Source: an uncultured Oscillospiraceae bacterium (GTDB taxonomy: Bacteria > Bacillota > Clostridia > Oscillospirales > Oscillospiraceae). Taken from it: DNA of 64,000 bases. Both the position numbers and the translations under genes were made by a program. The notes below the pieces were generated by a model. That model made no database searches and was not told where the DNA came from. It worked only from the letters and a program-made list of their open reading frames with translations. This document shows positions 8,385 to 16,823 of this stretch, piece by piece. The DNA is taken from assembly GCA_934589155.1 (NCBI GenBank), contig CAKTNP010000003.1:1-64000 (forward strand). Direction: 5' to 3'. Position 1 is the first letter of the stretch, and every line of letters starts with the position of its first letter.

Positions 8385-9500
8385 TTACTGCCAATCCACG
8401 GTGACGTTGGTGGTCACGGGCTTGTTGGCGGTGTCGTTGCTTACCACCAGGCTGCCGTCAGCCAGGGCGGTGAACAGGGTGTCGTAGTCGGCCTTGGTGA
8501 AGGTCTCAAACTTGGAGGTGTCCATGGGCAGACCCACGCAGCCATCGGCGGCGCCCAGGTACTGGCACTGTGCGGAATACACGGTGGGCCACACCCAGTT
8601 GTTGTCGCCGGCGGCGGTCAGAGCCAGGACCACGGAGTTGGACAGAGCCTTCATAGCGGAGGTGATGATGAGATCGGACTCGTTGGACTGATCCACGTCA
8701 ACACCGATGACCTTGCCGTCGTTGGCCTCGGCCGCGGACAGGCAGGACTGGTAGATGCCGCCGCCGCAGGAGAACACGACCTCGGTGCCCTCGGTATACC
8801 AGGCGTCCATCTTGGTGGCGATCTCGTCCTTGGCGGAGAAGGAACCGGAGTACCAGTACTTGATCTCCACATCGGTCAGGCCCATGTCCTTGGCAGCGGC
8901 GTCGGCACCGAGTACGAAGCCATAGCCGTAACGGATTACGGCGGGCACGTCGATGCCGCCCAGGAAGCCCAGCTTCTTATAGCCGTCCTTCACGGTAGCG
9001 TAACCGGCCAGATAGCCGGCCTGTTCTTCCTGATAGCAGACCAGAGCCAGGTTGGTGGGAACGGTGTCCACGCCCAGGTCGGCGGTGGTCACGTCCAGAG
9101 CCAGGAACAGAGCATCGGGGTTATCGGCGGCGCACTTGGCTACGGCAGGTCCGAAGAGGTAGCCGGCCATGACAACAACGCCGTAGCCGTCGTTCACGGC
9201 CTGGTTGATGGCGTCGATCCGGTCCTGATCAGTATCGCCGGCGGGCTTGTAGTAGTTGCAGTCGAAGCCGTTGGCCTTGGCAAAGCGGGTCACGCCTTCA
9301 TAGGAGTACTGGTTAAAGGAATGGTCGTCGATGTTGCCCACATCGGTAACGAAGGCGATCTTTCTGGCGTCACCGGAGACCTTTGCGATGGTCTCGGCGG
9401 CGTTGTCAGACGCCTTGTTGTCGTCCTGGTTTCCGCTGCAGGCGGCAAACAGGCAGGCAACCATCACGACTGCCAGGAGCAGAGCAATGATTTTTTTCAT
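8385..9500 (-). CDS. BMP-family nucleoside-binding lipoprotein
   Basis: 371-residue substrate-binding lipoprotein of the Med/BmpA family (NupN in Bacillus). The start at 9500 gives MKKIIALLLAVVMVACLFAAC, a signal peptide with lipobox LFAAC, so the mature protein begins at Cys21 anchored outside the membrane; GGAGGA precedes this ATG. A longer in-frame reading to 9575 would add 25 residues before the signal peptide and is unlikely. It delivers nucleosides to NupOPQ. It has its own promoter and a strong terminator, allowing more binding protein than permease. Confidence 0.94.
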   Translation of the reverse strand: MKKIIALLLAVVMVACLFAACSGNQDDNKASDNAAETIAKVSGDARKIAFVTDVGNIDDHSFNQYSYEGVTRFAKANGFDCNYYKPAGDTDQDRIDAINQAVNDGYGVVVMAGYLFGPAVAKCAADNPDALFLALDVTTADLGVDTVPTNLALVCYQEEQAGYLAGYATVKDGYKKLGFLGGIDVPAVIRYGYGFVLGADAAAKDMGLTDVEIKYWYSGSFSAKDEIATKMDAWYTEGTEVVFSCGGGIYQSCLSAAEANDGKVIGVDVDQSNESDLIITSAMKALSNSVVLALTAAGDNNWVWPTVYSAQCQYLGAADGCVGLPMDTSKFETFTKADYDTLFTALADGSLVVSNDTANKPVTTNVTVDWQ

Positions 9501-9554
9501 CTTTTTTCCTCCATTCAGATATTCGTAGATATCAACAGCGGAAATCTGCTCCGC

Positions 9555-9577
9555 TGCACACTTATTGTTGCACACTT
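9555..9577. repeat. 9-bp direct repeat over the bmp -10 region
   Basis: TGCACACTT occurs at 9555-9563 and 9569-9577, on either side of the bmp -10 box (9564-9569). It has the form of an operator. Confidence 0.5.
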
Positions 9578-9592
9578 TGGGTGAGAAATCAA
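9564..9592 (-). promoter_or_regulatory. Promoter of bmp
   Basis: Minus-strand TTGATT, 17 bp, AACAAT in the 125-bp gap between cdd and bmp. Confidence 0.5.
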
Positions 9593-9625
9593 GGAAAATC
9601 CGCCAATATTTTGCTTTTTGTGCAT

Positions 9626-10066
9626 TTAGACCGAAGAGGCGGGGGAAATATCCGGCCCAAAGCTCTTAGGTAACAAATCCGCCAGAGTATAGCTCTCATA
9701 GCCGGAGACCGTTCCCAGATAGATCTTAAAATCTGGGCCGCAGAATTCCCGCATGACCTGACGGCAGACGCCGCAGGGCGGGAAGATCCCCCGGATGACT
9801 CCGTCCTTGCCGCCTACGATGGCAATGGCGGCAAAGTCCCGGACGCCGTCATAGACCGCCTTGAAAAAGGCGGTGCGTTCGGCGCAGTTGGTGGGGCCGT
9901 AGGCCATGTTTTCAATGTTGGCCCCCTGATACACCCGGCCCTCCCGGGTCAGGAGGGCGGCGCCCACCTTGGTGTTGGAATAGGGACAGTAGGCGTGGCC
10001 CATGGCCTCCACGGCCAGGTCCACCAGCTTTTGCGGGGTCATGGCCCCGGGAAGCAGTTCATCCAT
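9626..10066 (-). CDS. cdd: Cytidine deaminase
   Basis: 146 residues, the usual size for the tetrameric zinc enzyme that turns cytidine and deoxycytidine into uridine and deoxyuridine. Visible active-site motifs are NCAERT (zinc Cys and catalytic Glu) and PPCGVCRQ (two zinc Cys). Its start lies 9 bp after the deoB stop, so it is last gene of the tdk-deoC-deoD-deoB-cdd operon. Confidence 0.96.
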   Translation of the reverse strand: MDELLPGAMTPQKLVDLAVEAMGHAYCPYSNTKVGAALLTREGRVYQGANIENMAYGPTNCAERTAFFKAVYDGVRDFAAIAIVGGKDGVIRGIFPPCGVCRQVMREFCGPDFKIYLGTVSGYESYTLADLLPKSFGPDISPASSV

Positions 10067-10075
10067 AAGGCACCC

Positions 10076-11245
10076 TCACTTTACGATCTGGGCGGCAAAG
10101 CTCTTGCCCGGGGTCTCCAGCGGTACCCCCAGGAGCTCTGCCGCGGTGGCGGCCACGTCGGCATAGGTGCTTCTCGTGCCCAGGTTCCCGGGGACGACCC
10201 CTTTGCCCAGGATCAGAAGAGGCACATATTCCCGGGTGTGGTCCGTGGTGGCCGTGTAGGCCGGGTCGCAGCCGTGGTCGGCGGTGATCATCAGAAGATC
10301 CTCCGGTCCCAGCTCTGACAAAAAGCCCGGGAGCCATGCGTCGAACTCCGACAGGGCGGCGGCGTAGCCGTCCACGTCCCGGCGATGGCCGTAGAGCATG
10401 TCAAAATCTACCAGGTTCACGAAGCACAGGCCGTGGAAATCCCGCTTGGCGTAGTCCAGGGTCTTGGCCAGGCCGTCGGTGTTGCCGGTGGTATAGACGA
10501 ATTCCGTCATGCCCCGGCCGGCAAAAATGTCGTGGATCTTGCCCACGGCGATGGAGTCCAGCCCCGCCGTTTTCACCGCATCCAAAAGGGTCACGCCGGG
10601 GGGCTCCAGGGAGAAGTCGTGGCGGTTGGACGTCCGGGTAAAGCCCCGGTCCGGGTCTCCCACGAAGGGACGGGCGATGACCCGGCCTACGCCGTACTTG
10701 CCTTGCAGAATGGCCCGGGCCTTCCGGCAGGCTTCGTACAGCTCCTCCAGAGGCACCACCTGCTCATGGGCGGCCAGCTGGAACACGGAGTCGGCGGAGG
10801 TGTAGACGATCCACTTGCCAGTTTCCATGTGCTCTTTGCCGTAGTCCTGGATCACCTGGGTGCCGGAATAGGGCCGGTTGCACAGAACGCCTCGGCCGGT
10901 GTCCGCGGAAAAGGCGTCCAGGACCTCCTGGGGGAAGCCCTCCGGGAAGGTGGGCATGGGCTCCGGAGAGATATGGCCCGCCAGCTCCCAGTGGCCAATG
11001 GTGGTGTCCTTGCCCATGGAGGCCTCGGTCAGCCGAGCGCAGGCCCCCTGGGGCATGGCCGTCTGGCCCAGAAAGCTCAGACCGTCTATGTTGCCCAGGC
11101 CCGCCTTCAGCATGTTGGGCACCCGGAACCGGTCGGACCGGGAGCAGGACCGCAGGGTGTTGACCCCTACGTCGCCGAAGGCTTCGGAATCCGGCATGGC
11201 GCCGGCGCCGCAGGAATCCAGGACCATGAGAAATATTCGTTTCAT
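10076..11245 (-). CDS. deoB: Phosphopentomutase
   Basis: 389 residues. It interconverts ribose (or deoxyribose) 1- and 5-phosphate, feeding sugars from DeoD toward DeoC or PRPP. The N-terminus carries the alkaline-phosphatase-superfamily metal site DSCGAGAMPDSEAFGD, and the C-terminal metal segment is ITADHGCDPAYTATTDHTRE. It sits between deoD (28 bp) and cdd (9 bp). Confidence 0.97.
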   Translation of the reverse strand: MKRIFLMVLDSCGAGAMPDSEAFGDVGVNTLRSCSRSDRFRVPNMLKAGLGNIDGLSFLGQTAMPQGACARLTEASMGKDTTIGHWELAGHISPEPMPTFPEGFPQEVLDAFSADTGRGVLCNRPYSGTQVIQDYGKEHMETGKWIVYTSADSVFQLAAHEQVVPLEELYEACRKARAILQGKYGVGRVIARPFVGDPDRGFTRTSNRHDFSLEPPGVTLLDAVKTAGLDSIAVGKIHDIFAGRGMTEFVYTTGNTDGLAKTLDYAKRDFHGLCFVNLVDFDMLYGHRRDVDGYAAALSEFDAWLPGFLSELGPEDLLMITADHGCDPAYTATTDHTREYVPLLILGKGVVPGNLGTRSTYADVAATAAELLGVPLETPGKSFAAQIVK

Positions 11246-11273
11246 AGGATCGCTCCTTTGCGTAAAATAGGGC

Positions 11274-12020
11274 TTATGCCCGCTCCATCTTTACGGCGGT
11301 CTCCAGGGCCACCTTCATCATGGTGGTGAAGGAGGTCTGCCGCTCCTGGGCGGAGGTCAGCTCCCCCGTCAGGATGTGGTCGGAAATGGTGCAGATGCAC
11401 AGGGCCCGCTTGCTGTACCGGGCGGCGTTCATGTACAGGGCCGCGGCCTCCATCTCCAGGGCCATGACCCCCATTTTCCGGAGGCCGTAGGTGCTGTCCA
11501 GCCCTTCGGGCACGCCGATGTGGTCTCCGTAGAACACGTCGGAGGAGTTCACGTTGCCCACGTGGTACCGGGCACCCTGCTCCTTGGCGGCCTCCACGGC
11601 CTTGGACAGCAGCTCAAAGGAGGCGATGGGGGCGAAGGTGCCGGGCAGATGGAACTGGGCGGCGTAGTTGGAGTCGGTGCAGGCGCCCTCCGCCAGCACC
11701 AGGTCGTACAGGTGGATGTCCTCCTGGATGGCCCCGGCGGAGCCTACTCGAATGATATTCTCCACATCGAAGAAGTTGAACAGCTCGTGGGAATAAATGC
11801 CGATGGCGGGCATGCCCATGCCGGAGGCCATGACGGAGACCTTGACGCCTTTATAGGTGCCGGTGTGGCCCTGGACGCCTCGGACGTTGTTCACCAGCAC
11901 AGGGTTTTCCAGAAAATTCTCCGCAATGAACTTGGCCCGGAGCGGGTCCCCGGGCATGAGAACGGTCTTGCCGAAATCCCCGGGCTTGGCATCGATATGG
12001 GGGGTGGGATAGTTTGCCAT
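11274..12020 (-). CDS. deoD: Purine-nucleoside phosphorylase, DeoD type
   Basis: 248 residues, hexameric class I PNP. It cleaves purine (deoxy)nucleosides with phosphate to base and (deoxy)ribose 1-phosphate. Visible landmarks: MPGDPLRAKFIAE (phosphate and His/Arg region), GSAGAIQ, and MEAAALY (sugar-binding Met-Glu). AGGAGG lies before the ATG. 12 bp after deoC. Confidence 0.97.
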   Translation of the reverse strand: MANYPTPHIDAKPGDFGKTVLMPGDPLRAKFIAENFLENPVLVNNVRGVQGHTGTYKGVKVSVMASGMGMPAIGIYSHELFNFFDVENIIRVGSAGAIQEDIHLYDLVLAEGACTDSNYAAQFHLPGTFAPIASFELLSKAVEAAKEQGARYHVGNVNSSDVFYGDHIGVPEGLDSTYGLRKMGVMALEMEAAALYMNAARYSKRALCICTISDHILTGELTSAQERQTSFTTMMKVALETAVKMERA

Positions 12021-12032
12021 TTTGGTTCCTCC

Positions 12033-12698
12033 TTACTTTTCTGCGGCCTCCATGGCCTTGACCAGCTTTACCACCCGGGAGGTCCCCAGCCGGGAGGCTC
12101 CCAGACGAATGAATTCCTCTGCGTCCTGAAGGCTGGAAATGCCCCCGGCGGCCTTGATCTTTACATTGGGACCCACATGTTGAGCGAAGAGCTCCACGTC
12201 GTGGAAGGTGGCCCCGGCCTTACTAAAGCCCGTGGAGGTTTTGATAAAGTCGGCACCGGATTCCGTGACCACCCGGCACATTTCGATTTTTTCCTCGTCG
12301 GTGAGCAGGCACGTTTCGATGATGACCTTCAGGAGCCTGCCGCCGCAGGCGGCCTTTACGGCCGTGATCTCCTCCAAGACCAGGTCGAATTTTCCGTCCT
12401 TGACCCAGCCCAGATTGATGACCATGTCGATCTCGTCGGCGCCGTTCGTAACGGCGTTGGCGGCCTCGAAGCACTTGGCCTCGGTGGTGGAGTAGCCGTT
12501 GGGGAAGCCGATGACGGTGCAGACGGACAGCTTGTCCCCCACATAGTCCTTGGCCGCCTTCACATAGGAGGCGGGGATGCACACGGAGGCGGTGTGATAC
12601 TTCATGCCGTCGTCGCACAGGGCCCGGATCTCCGCCCAGGTTGCCGTCTGGGACAGCAGGGTGTGGTCGCACAGGGAAAGGATCTTCTGAATGTCCAT
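12033..12698 (-). CDS. deoC: Deoxyribose-phosphate aldolase
   Basis: 221 residues, TIM-barrel class I aldolase that splits deoxyribose 5-phosphate into glyceraldehyde 3-phosphate and acetaldehyde. The Schiff-base lysine is in [11 protein letters not shown], and the second lysine in FIKTSTGFS. It starts 10 bp after the tdk stop in the salvage operon. Confidence 0.97.
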   Translation of the reverse strand: MDIQKILSLCDHTLLSQTATWAEIRALCDDGMKYHTASVCIPASYVKAAKDYVGDKLSVCTVIGFPNGYSTTEAKCFEAANAVTNGADEIDMVINLGWVKDGKFDLVLEEITAVKAACGGRLLKVIIETCLLTDEEKIEMCRVVTESGADFIKTSTGFSKAGATFHDVELFAQHVGPNVKIKAAGGISSLQDAEEFIRLGASRLGTSRVVKLVKAMEAAEK

Positions 12699-12707
12699 AT
12701 TAATACC

Positions 12708-13340
12708 TCATTTCTCGTTTGTGGTCTCGTTCAGGGGAACGCAGGCTTCGTGAAGCTTCACCCGGCGGTGTTCCCGGATGGAGCGGACCCAGCATTTGTG
12801 GCACATGGCGATATAGCTGTCGTTGCCCCCCAGGAAAACCTGTTGGCCCTGGGTGACGACATAGCCGTCGGAGCCTACCCGGGCGTTGACCGTGGCCTTG
12901 GCCCCGCAGTCGCAGATGGTTTTAATCTCCGTAATGGTGTCGGCTACCTCCAAAAGACGGCGGCTGCCGTCAAAGAGGTGACACTGAAAATCCGTCCGCA
13001 GGCCGAAGCACAGGACGGGCAGATTGTACTCGTCCACGATGGTCCGGAGCTGGTCGATCTGCTCCGCCGTCAGGAACTGGCACTCGTCCGCAATGATGAC
13101 CTTGCAGTCCCGGTGCCCTTCCTCGTAAATTTGCAGAATGTCCGCCTGGGGCGGAATCACCGTGGCGGAGGCCGCCAGGCCGATGCGGCTGCGGAGTACC
13201 GTCTCCCCGTCCCGGTCGTCGGCGCTGGGTTTCAGGAGCCAGACCTTCAGCCCGTTTTCTTCATAGTTATACTTGGTGATCAGCGCCTGGGCCGTTTTGC
13301 TGGAGCCCATGGCGCCGTACTTGAAATACAGCTTTGCCAA
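12708..13340 (-). CDS. tdk: Thymidine kinase
   Basis: 210 residues, type II thymidine kinase. P-loop GAMGSSKTA (usual GPMFSGKS, so slightly altered), Walker B ADECQF, and the zinc ribbon cysteines CDC and CHKC in the C-terminal half. The start is TTG at 13340, supported by GGAGG seven bases upstream and the family N-terminus. First gene of the salvage operon, behind a good promoter. Confidence 0.95.
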   Translation of the reverse strand: MAKLYFKYGAMGSSKTAQALITKYNYEENGLKVWLLKPSADDRDGETVLRSRIGLAASATVIPPQADILQIYEEGHRDCKVIIADECQFLTAEQIDQLRTIVDEYNLPVLCFGLRTDFQCHLFDGSRRLLEVADTITEIKTICDCGAKATVNARVGSDGYVVTQGQQVFLGGNDSYIAMCHKCWVRSIREHRRVKLHEACVPLNETTNEK

Positions 13341-13372
13341 TTCAAGTCCTCCGATCCTCTTTCTTTGATTTG

Positions 13373-13401
13373 ATTATACAGGATTGGACCGCAAAGTGCA
13401 A
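13373..13401 (-). promoter_or_regulatory. Promoter of the tdk-deoC-deoD-deoB-cdd operon
   Basis: Minus-strand TTGCAC, 17 bp, TATAAT, about 30 bp before the tdk start. Confidence 0.7.
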
Positions 13402-13426
13402 TGGATTTTGGGAAAGTTTCACAAAA

Positions 13427-14518
13427 TCAGTCCGCGGTCTCCACAATGGTGCCGCCGCCTACCACATCCTCGCCCTGGTACAGGACGATGGCCTGGCCTC
13501 GGGTCAGGGCCCGCTGGGGCTCCGAAAAGTCCACCCGGACCCGGCCGTCCGGCAGCACATAGGCTGCGGCGGGCTGCTCCGGCTGGTGGTACCGGGCCCG
13601 GGCCTTGACGGAAATGGGCCCCGCGGGGGCCTCCATGGAGATCCAGTTGAAGTCCTCGGCGATGGCGGTGCGCTGGTACAGATCCCGGTCCTCCCCCAGG
13701 ACCACGGTGTTGGTGTCGGGGCGAATTTCCTTTACATACAGGGGCCTGCCTCCGGAGACTCCCAGGCCCCGTCGCTGGCCCACGGTGTAGTGGATGATGC
13801 CTTTGTGCCTGCCCAGCACCTTTCCCTGGGGATCCACAAAATCCCCCTCGGGGTAGATTTTTCCCGTCTGGCGCTCAATGAACCCGGCGTAGTCCCCGTC
13901 GGGCACGAAGCAGATGTCCTGGCTGTCCCGCTTGCCTGCGTTGACAAAGCCCTGCTCCGCGGCAATGCGCCGGATCTCGTCTTTGTGATAGGTTCCCAGG
14001 GGGAAAATGGTGTGGGCCAGCTGCTCCTGGGTCAGGGCGTAGAGCACATAGCTCTGGTCCTTCTGGGGGTCCGGCCCCTTTTTCAGGAGCCAGCGGCCGT
14101 TTTCTCCCCGCTCCACCCGGGCGTAGTGGCCCGTGACCACATACCAATAGCCCAGGTCTCTGGCCCGGTCATAGAGCTTGGCAAATTTCAGGTGCCGGTT
14201 GCAGTCGATGCAGGGGTTGGGGGTGGAGCCCGCTTCATAGGCGGCGACGAACCGATCCATGACATCCTCCCGGAACCGGTCGGAGAAGTTGAACACGTGA
14301 TAGGGGATTCCCAGATTCCAGGCCACGGCCCGGGCGTCCTCCACGTCCTCCAGGGAGCAGCAGCTTTTCTCCCGGGGCCGTTCCTCCACGTCCTCGTTTC
14401 GGAAGAGCTTCATGGTAACGCCCATGCAATCAAAGCCCCGCTCTTTCATCAGAAACGCCGCCACGCTGGAATCCACGCCACCGGACATGGCGATGATGGC
14501 CCTTTGCTTCTCGTCCAT
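13427..14518 (-). CDS. mnmA: tRNA-specific 2-thiouridylase
   Basis: 363 residues. It thiolates U34 of tRNA-Lys, -Glu and -Gln with sulfur passed from a cysteine desulfurase. PP-loop SGGVDSSVAAFL at the N-terminus, catalytic Cys in NPCIDCNRHLKF, then KDQSYVLY and SQDICFVPDGDYAGF, with the second catalytic Cys in DICF. The start at 14518 has AAAGGAGG upstream; the longer frame to 14611 is rejected. A tRNA-Glu(UUC), one substrate, is also in this window. Confidence 0.96.
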   Translation of the reverse strand: MDEKQRAIIAMSGGVDSSVAAFLMKERGFDCMGVTMKLFRNEDVEERPREKSCCSLEDVEDARAVAWNLGIPYHVFNFSDRFREDVMDRFVAAYEAGSTPNPCIDCNRHLKFAKLYDRARDLGYWYVVTGHYARVERGENGRWLLKKGPDPQKDQSYVLYALTQEQLAHTIFPLGTYHKDEIRRIAAEQGFVNAGKRDSQDICFVPDGDYAGFIERQTGKIYPEGDFVDPQGKVLGRHKGIIHYTVGQRRGLGVSGGRPLYVKEIRPDTNTVVLGEDRDLYQRTAIAEDFNWISMEAPAGPISVKARARYHQPEQPAAAYVLPDGRVRVDFSEPQRALTRGQAIVLYQGEDVVGGGTIVETAD

Positions 14519-14685
14519 CGGGACACCTCCTTTTGGGGAAATTGTACAACGGCGGCGGGAGACTGTCAACCGGGGAAAGCCTTCCTGGATTTTTACAAAT
14601 TGTTCACCCAAAGCCGGAAAAGAGGACTATAATCATAGGAGATAAAGAGAAAAAGGGGCAGTGCCCCATAGAAGGAGGATGCGCC

Positions 14686-15369
14686 ATGGCGGTTTCCGTT
14701 TTGGTAGTAGAGGACGATAAGAATATTGCGGAGCTTTTGCAGATGTATTTGGAGAAGGAGGGCTACGCCGTCACTGTGGCTCTGGATGGGGGACAGGGCC
14801 TGGCCAAGTTCCGGGCTATCCAGCCGGATCTGGTGCTGCTGGACCTGATGCTGCCCGTTATGGACGGCTGGGCCGTGTGCCGGTCCATCCGGGCCGAGAG
14901 CCAGACCCCCATTATCATGCTCACCGCCAAGGGCGAGACCTCGGACAAGGTGGCGGGCCTCAAAAACGGCGCCGATGATTATATCACAAAGCCCTTTGAA
15001 ATGAAGGAGGTTCTGGCTCGGATCGAGGCGGTGCTCCGCCGGTCCGGCACCGCCACGGAGACCAAAAGCAACAAGCTGGTCTTTGACAAGCTGGTCATCG
15101 ACATGGACGCCTTCGAGCTCACCGTGGACGGGAAGAAGGTGGAGGCGCCTCCCAAGGAAATGGAGCTTCTGTACCACCTGGCCTCCTCTCCCAACCGGGT
15201 CTATACCCGGAACCAGCTGCTGGACGAGGTCTGGGGCTTTGACTACTTCGGCGACTCCCGGACTGTGGATGTCCACATCAAGCGCCTGCGGGAAAAGCTG
15301 GAGGGGGTCTCCGACCAGTGGAGCCTGAAAACCGTCTGGGGCGTGGGCTATAAGTTCGAGGTGAAGTAA
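14686..15369 (+). CDS. OmpR/PhoB-family response regulator
   Basis: 227 residues. Receiver domain with acidic pocket VVEDD, phospho-Asp in LVLLDLMLPVMDG, Thr in IMLTAKGE and Lys in YITKPF, followed by a winged-helix DNA-binding domain ending in SRTVDVHIKRLREKL and VWGVGYKFE. GAAGGAGG precedes the ATG at 14686. It is followed 2 bp later by its kinase and then by an HtrA protease, an arrangement like the CssRS-HtrA secretion-stress system of Bacillus (inference). A TATAAT at 14628-14633 is the likely -10; no clear -35. Confidence 0.93.
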   Translation: MAVSVLVVEDDKNIAELLQMYLEKEGYAVTVALDGGQGLAKFRAIQPDLVLLDLMLPVMDGWAVCRSIRAESQTPIIMLTAKGETSDKVAGLKNGADDYITKPFEMKEVLARIEAVLRRSGTATETKSNKLVFDKLVIDMDAFELTVDGKKVEAPPKEMELLYHLASSPNRVYTRNQLLDEVWGFDYFGDSRTVDVHIKRLREKLEGVSDQWSLKTVWGVGYKFEVK

Positions 15370-15371
15370 GG

Positions 15372-16805
15372 ATGCGGACCATGTTCGGCCGCCTGTTCGG
15401 GATCTTTGCGGCGGTGCTGCTGTTCGGCATGCTGCTGCTGGGCTCCTCCTTTCGGGCCATTCTGAAGGGCTACCTGGGGGACCAGAAGGAGACCTCTCTC
15501 CGGTCCACGGCCCAGGCCGTGGCGGACCTCACCGCCGCCTACCAGAGCGCCGGCGTCATTTCCGGGGAGAACGCCTGGCAGCTGCGGATGGAGCTGAGCC
15601 TGTCCGCCGAAATTTCCGGAGCCGATGCCTATATCTGCGACAGCCAGGGCACCATCCTCATCTGCTCCCAGGACGGCTTTTCCTGTGATCATGTGGGCCT
15701 GACCGTGGATCCCAGCTATCTCACCGCCGTGGCGGAAAACGGCTATTACTGCGAGACCGGCCTGGTGCCGGGCCTCTATGAGGACCAGCGCTATGTGGTG
15801 GCGGCGCCCATTACAAACAGCGTCTCCCAGACCCTGGGCCTGGTACTGGTGACGGCCCCCATGGCGGAGACCACCCAGGTCCTCCGGGCCGTGACGGAAA
15901 TCTTCGTGTTCGTGGCGGTGATCGTGCTGCTCATCGGCCTGCTGGCCGTGTATTTGTATACCCAGAATCTGTGCAGGCCCCTGAAGGACATTGCCGGTGC
16001 CGCCCGGAGCTTCGGTCATGGAGATCTCACCGCCCGGGTCACCACGGGCCAGGGCCATACGGAGGAAACCGACGAATTGGCCATCGCCTTCAACAACATG
16101 GCCTCATCCCTGGAAAAGTCCGAGTACCGCCGCCAGGAATTTGTGGCCAACGTATCCCACGAGCTGAAGACCCCCATGACCACCATCGGCGGCTATGTGG
16201 ATGGCATCCTGGATGGCACCATTCCGCCGGAGCGCCAACGGCACTACCTGCAGATCGTCTCTGACGAGACCAAGCGCCTGGCCCGGCTGGTCCGGAGTAT
16301 GCTGGATATTTCCAGAATGCAGGACCAGGGCATCCCGGAGGAGAAAAAATCCCGCTTCGACCTGTGTGAGGCCGGCGGAGAGGTGTTGGTGACCTTCGAG
16401 CAGAAGATCAACGACAAGAATCTCCAGGTGGAGGTGGACTTCCCGGAGCACCCGGAGTTGGTCTGGGCGGACCGGGACGCCATTTCCCAGGTGATTTACA
16501 ACCTGTGTGACAACGCCGTGAAGTTCTGCAACCCCGGCGGCACATTGTCCCTGTCCATCCGAGAGGCGGGGAACAAGGCCTATTTCTCCGTGGCCAACAC
16601 CGGCGAGACCATCCCGCCGGAGGAGGTGCCTTTGGTCTTCGACCGGTTCCACAAGACCGACAAGAGCCGGAGCCTGAATCGGGACGGTTGGGGCCTGGGG
16701 CTGTATATCGTCAAAACTCTGGTGTGCAGCCATGGCGAGGATATTTCCGTCACCAGCCGGGACGGGAAAACGGAGTTTACCTTTACCCTGACCAGAGTCA
16801 ACTAA
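15372..16805 (+). CDS. Sensor histidine kinase
   Basis: 477 residues. TM1 about residues 8-28, an extracytoplasmic sensor of about 140 residues, TM2 about 170-195, HAMP, then HisKA with NVSHELKTPMTT and HATPase with N-box NLCDNAVKFC, F-box DRFHKTDKSR and G2 GWGLGLYIV. Start taken at 15372; ATG at 15381 is also possible and has better spacing from AAGGA. Partner of the preceding regulator. Confidence 0.93.
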   Translation: MRTMFGRLFGIFAAVLLFGMLLLGSSFRAILKGYLGDQKETSLRSTAQAVADLTAAYQSAGVISGENAWQLRMELSLSAEISGADAYICDSQGTILICSQDGFSCDHVGLTVDPSYLTAVAENGYYCETGLVPGLYEDQRYVVAAPITNSVSQTLGLVLVTAPMAETTQVLRAVTEIFVFVAVIVLLIGLLAVYLYTQNLCRPLKDIAGAARSFGHGDLTARVTTGQGHTEETDELAIAFNNMASSLEKSEYRRQEFVANVSHELKTPMTTIGGYVDGILDGTIPPERQRHYLQIVSDETKRLARLVRSMLDISRMQDQGIPEEKKSRFDLCEAGGEVLVTFEQKINDKNLQVEVDFPEHPELVWADRDAISQVIYNLCDNAVKFCNPGGTLSLSIREAGNKAYFSVANTGETIPPEEVPLVFDRFHKTDKSRSLNRDGWGLGLYIVKTLVCSHGEDISVTSRDGKTEFTFTLTRVN

Positions 16806-16823
16806 ATTTTGCGAGGCAATAGC

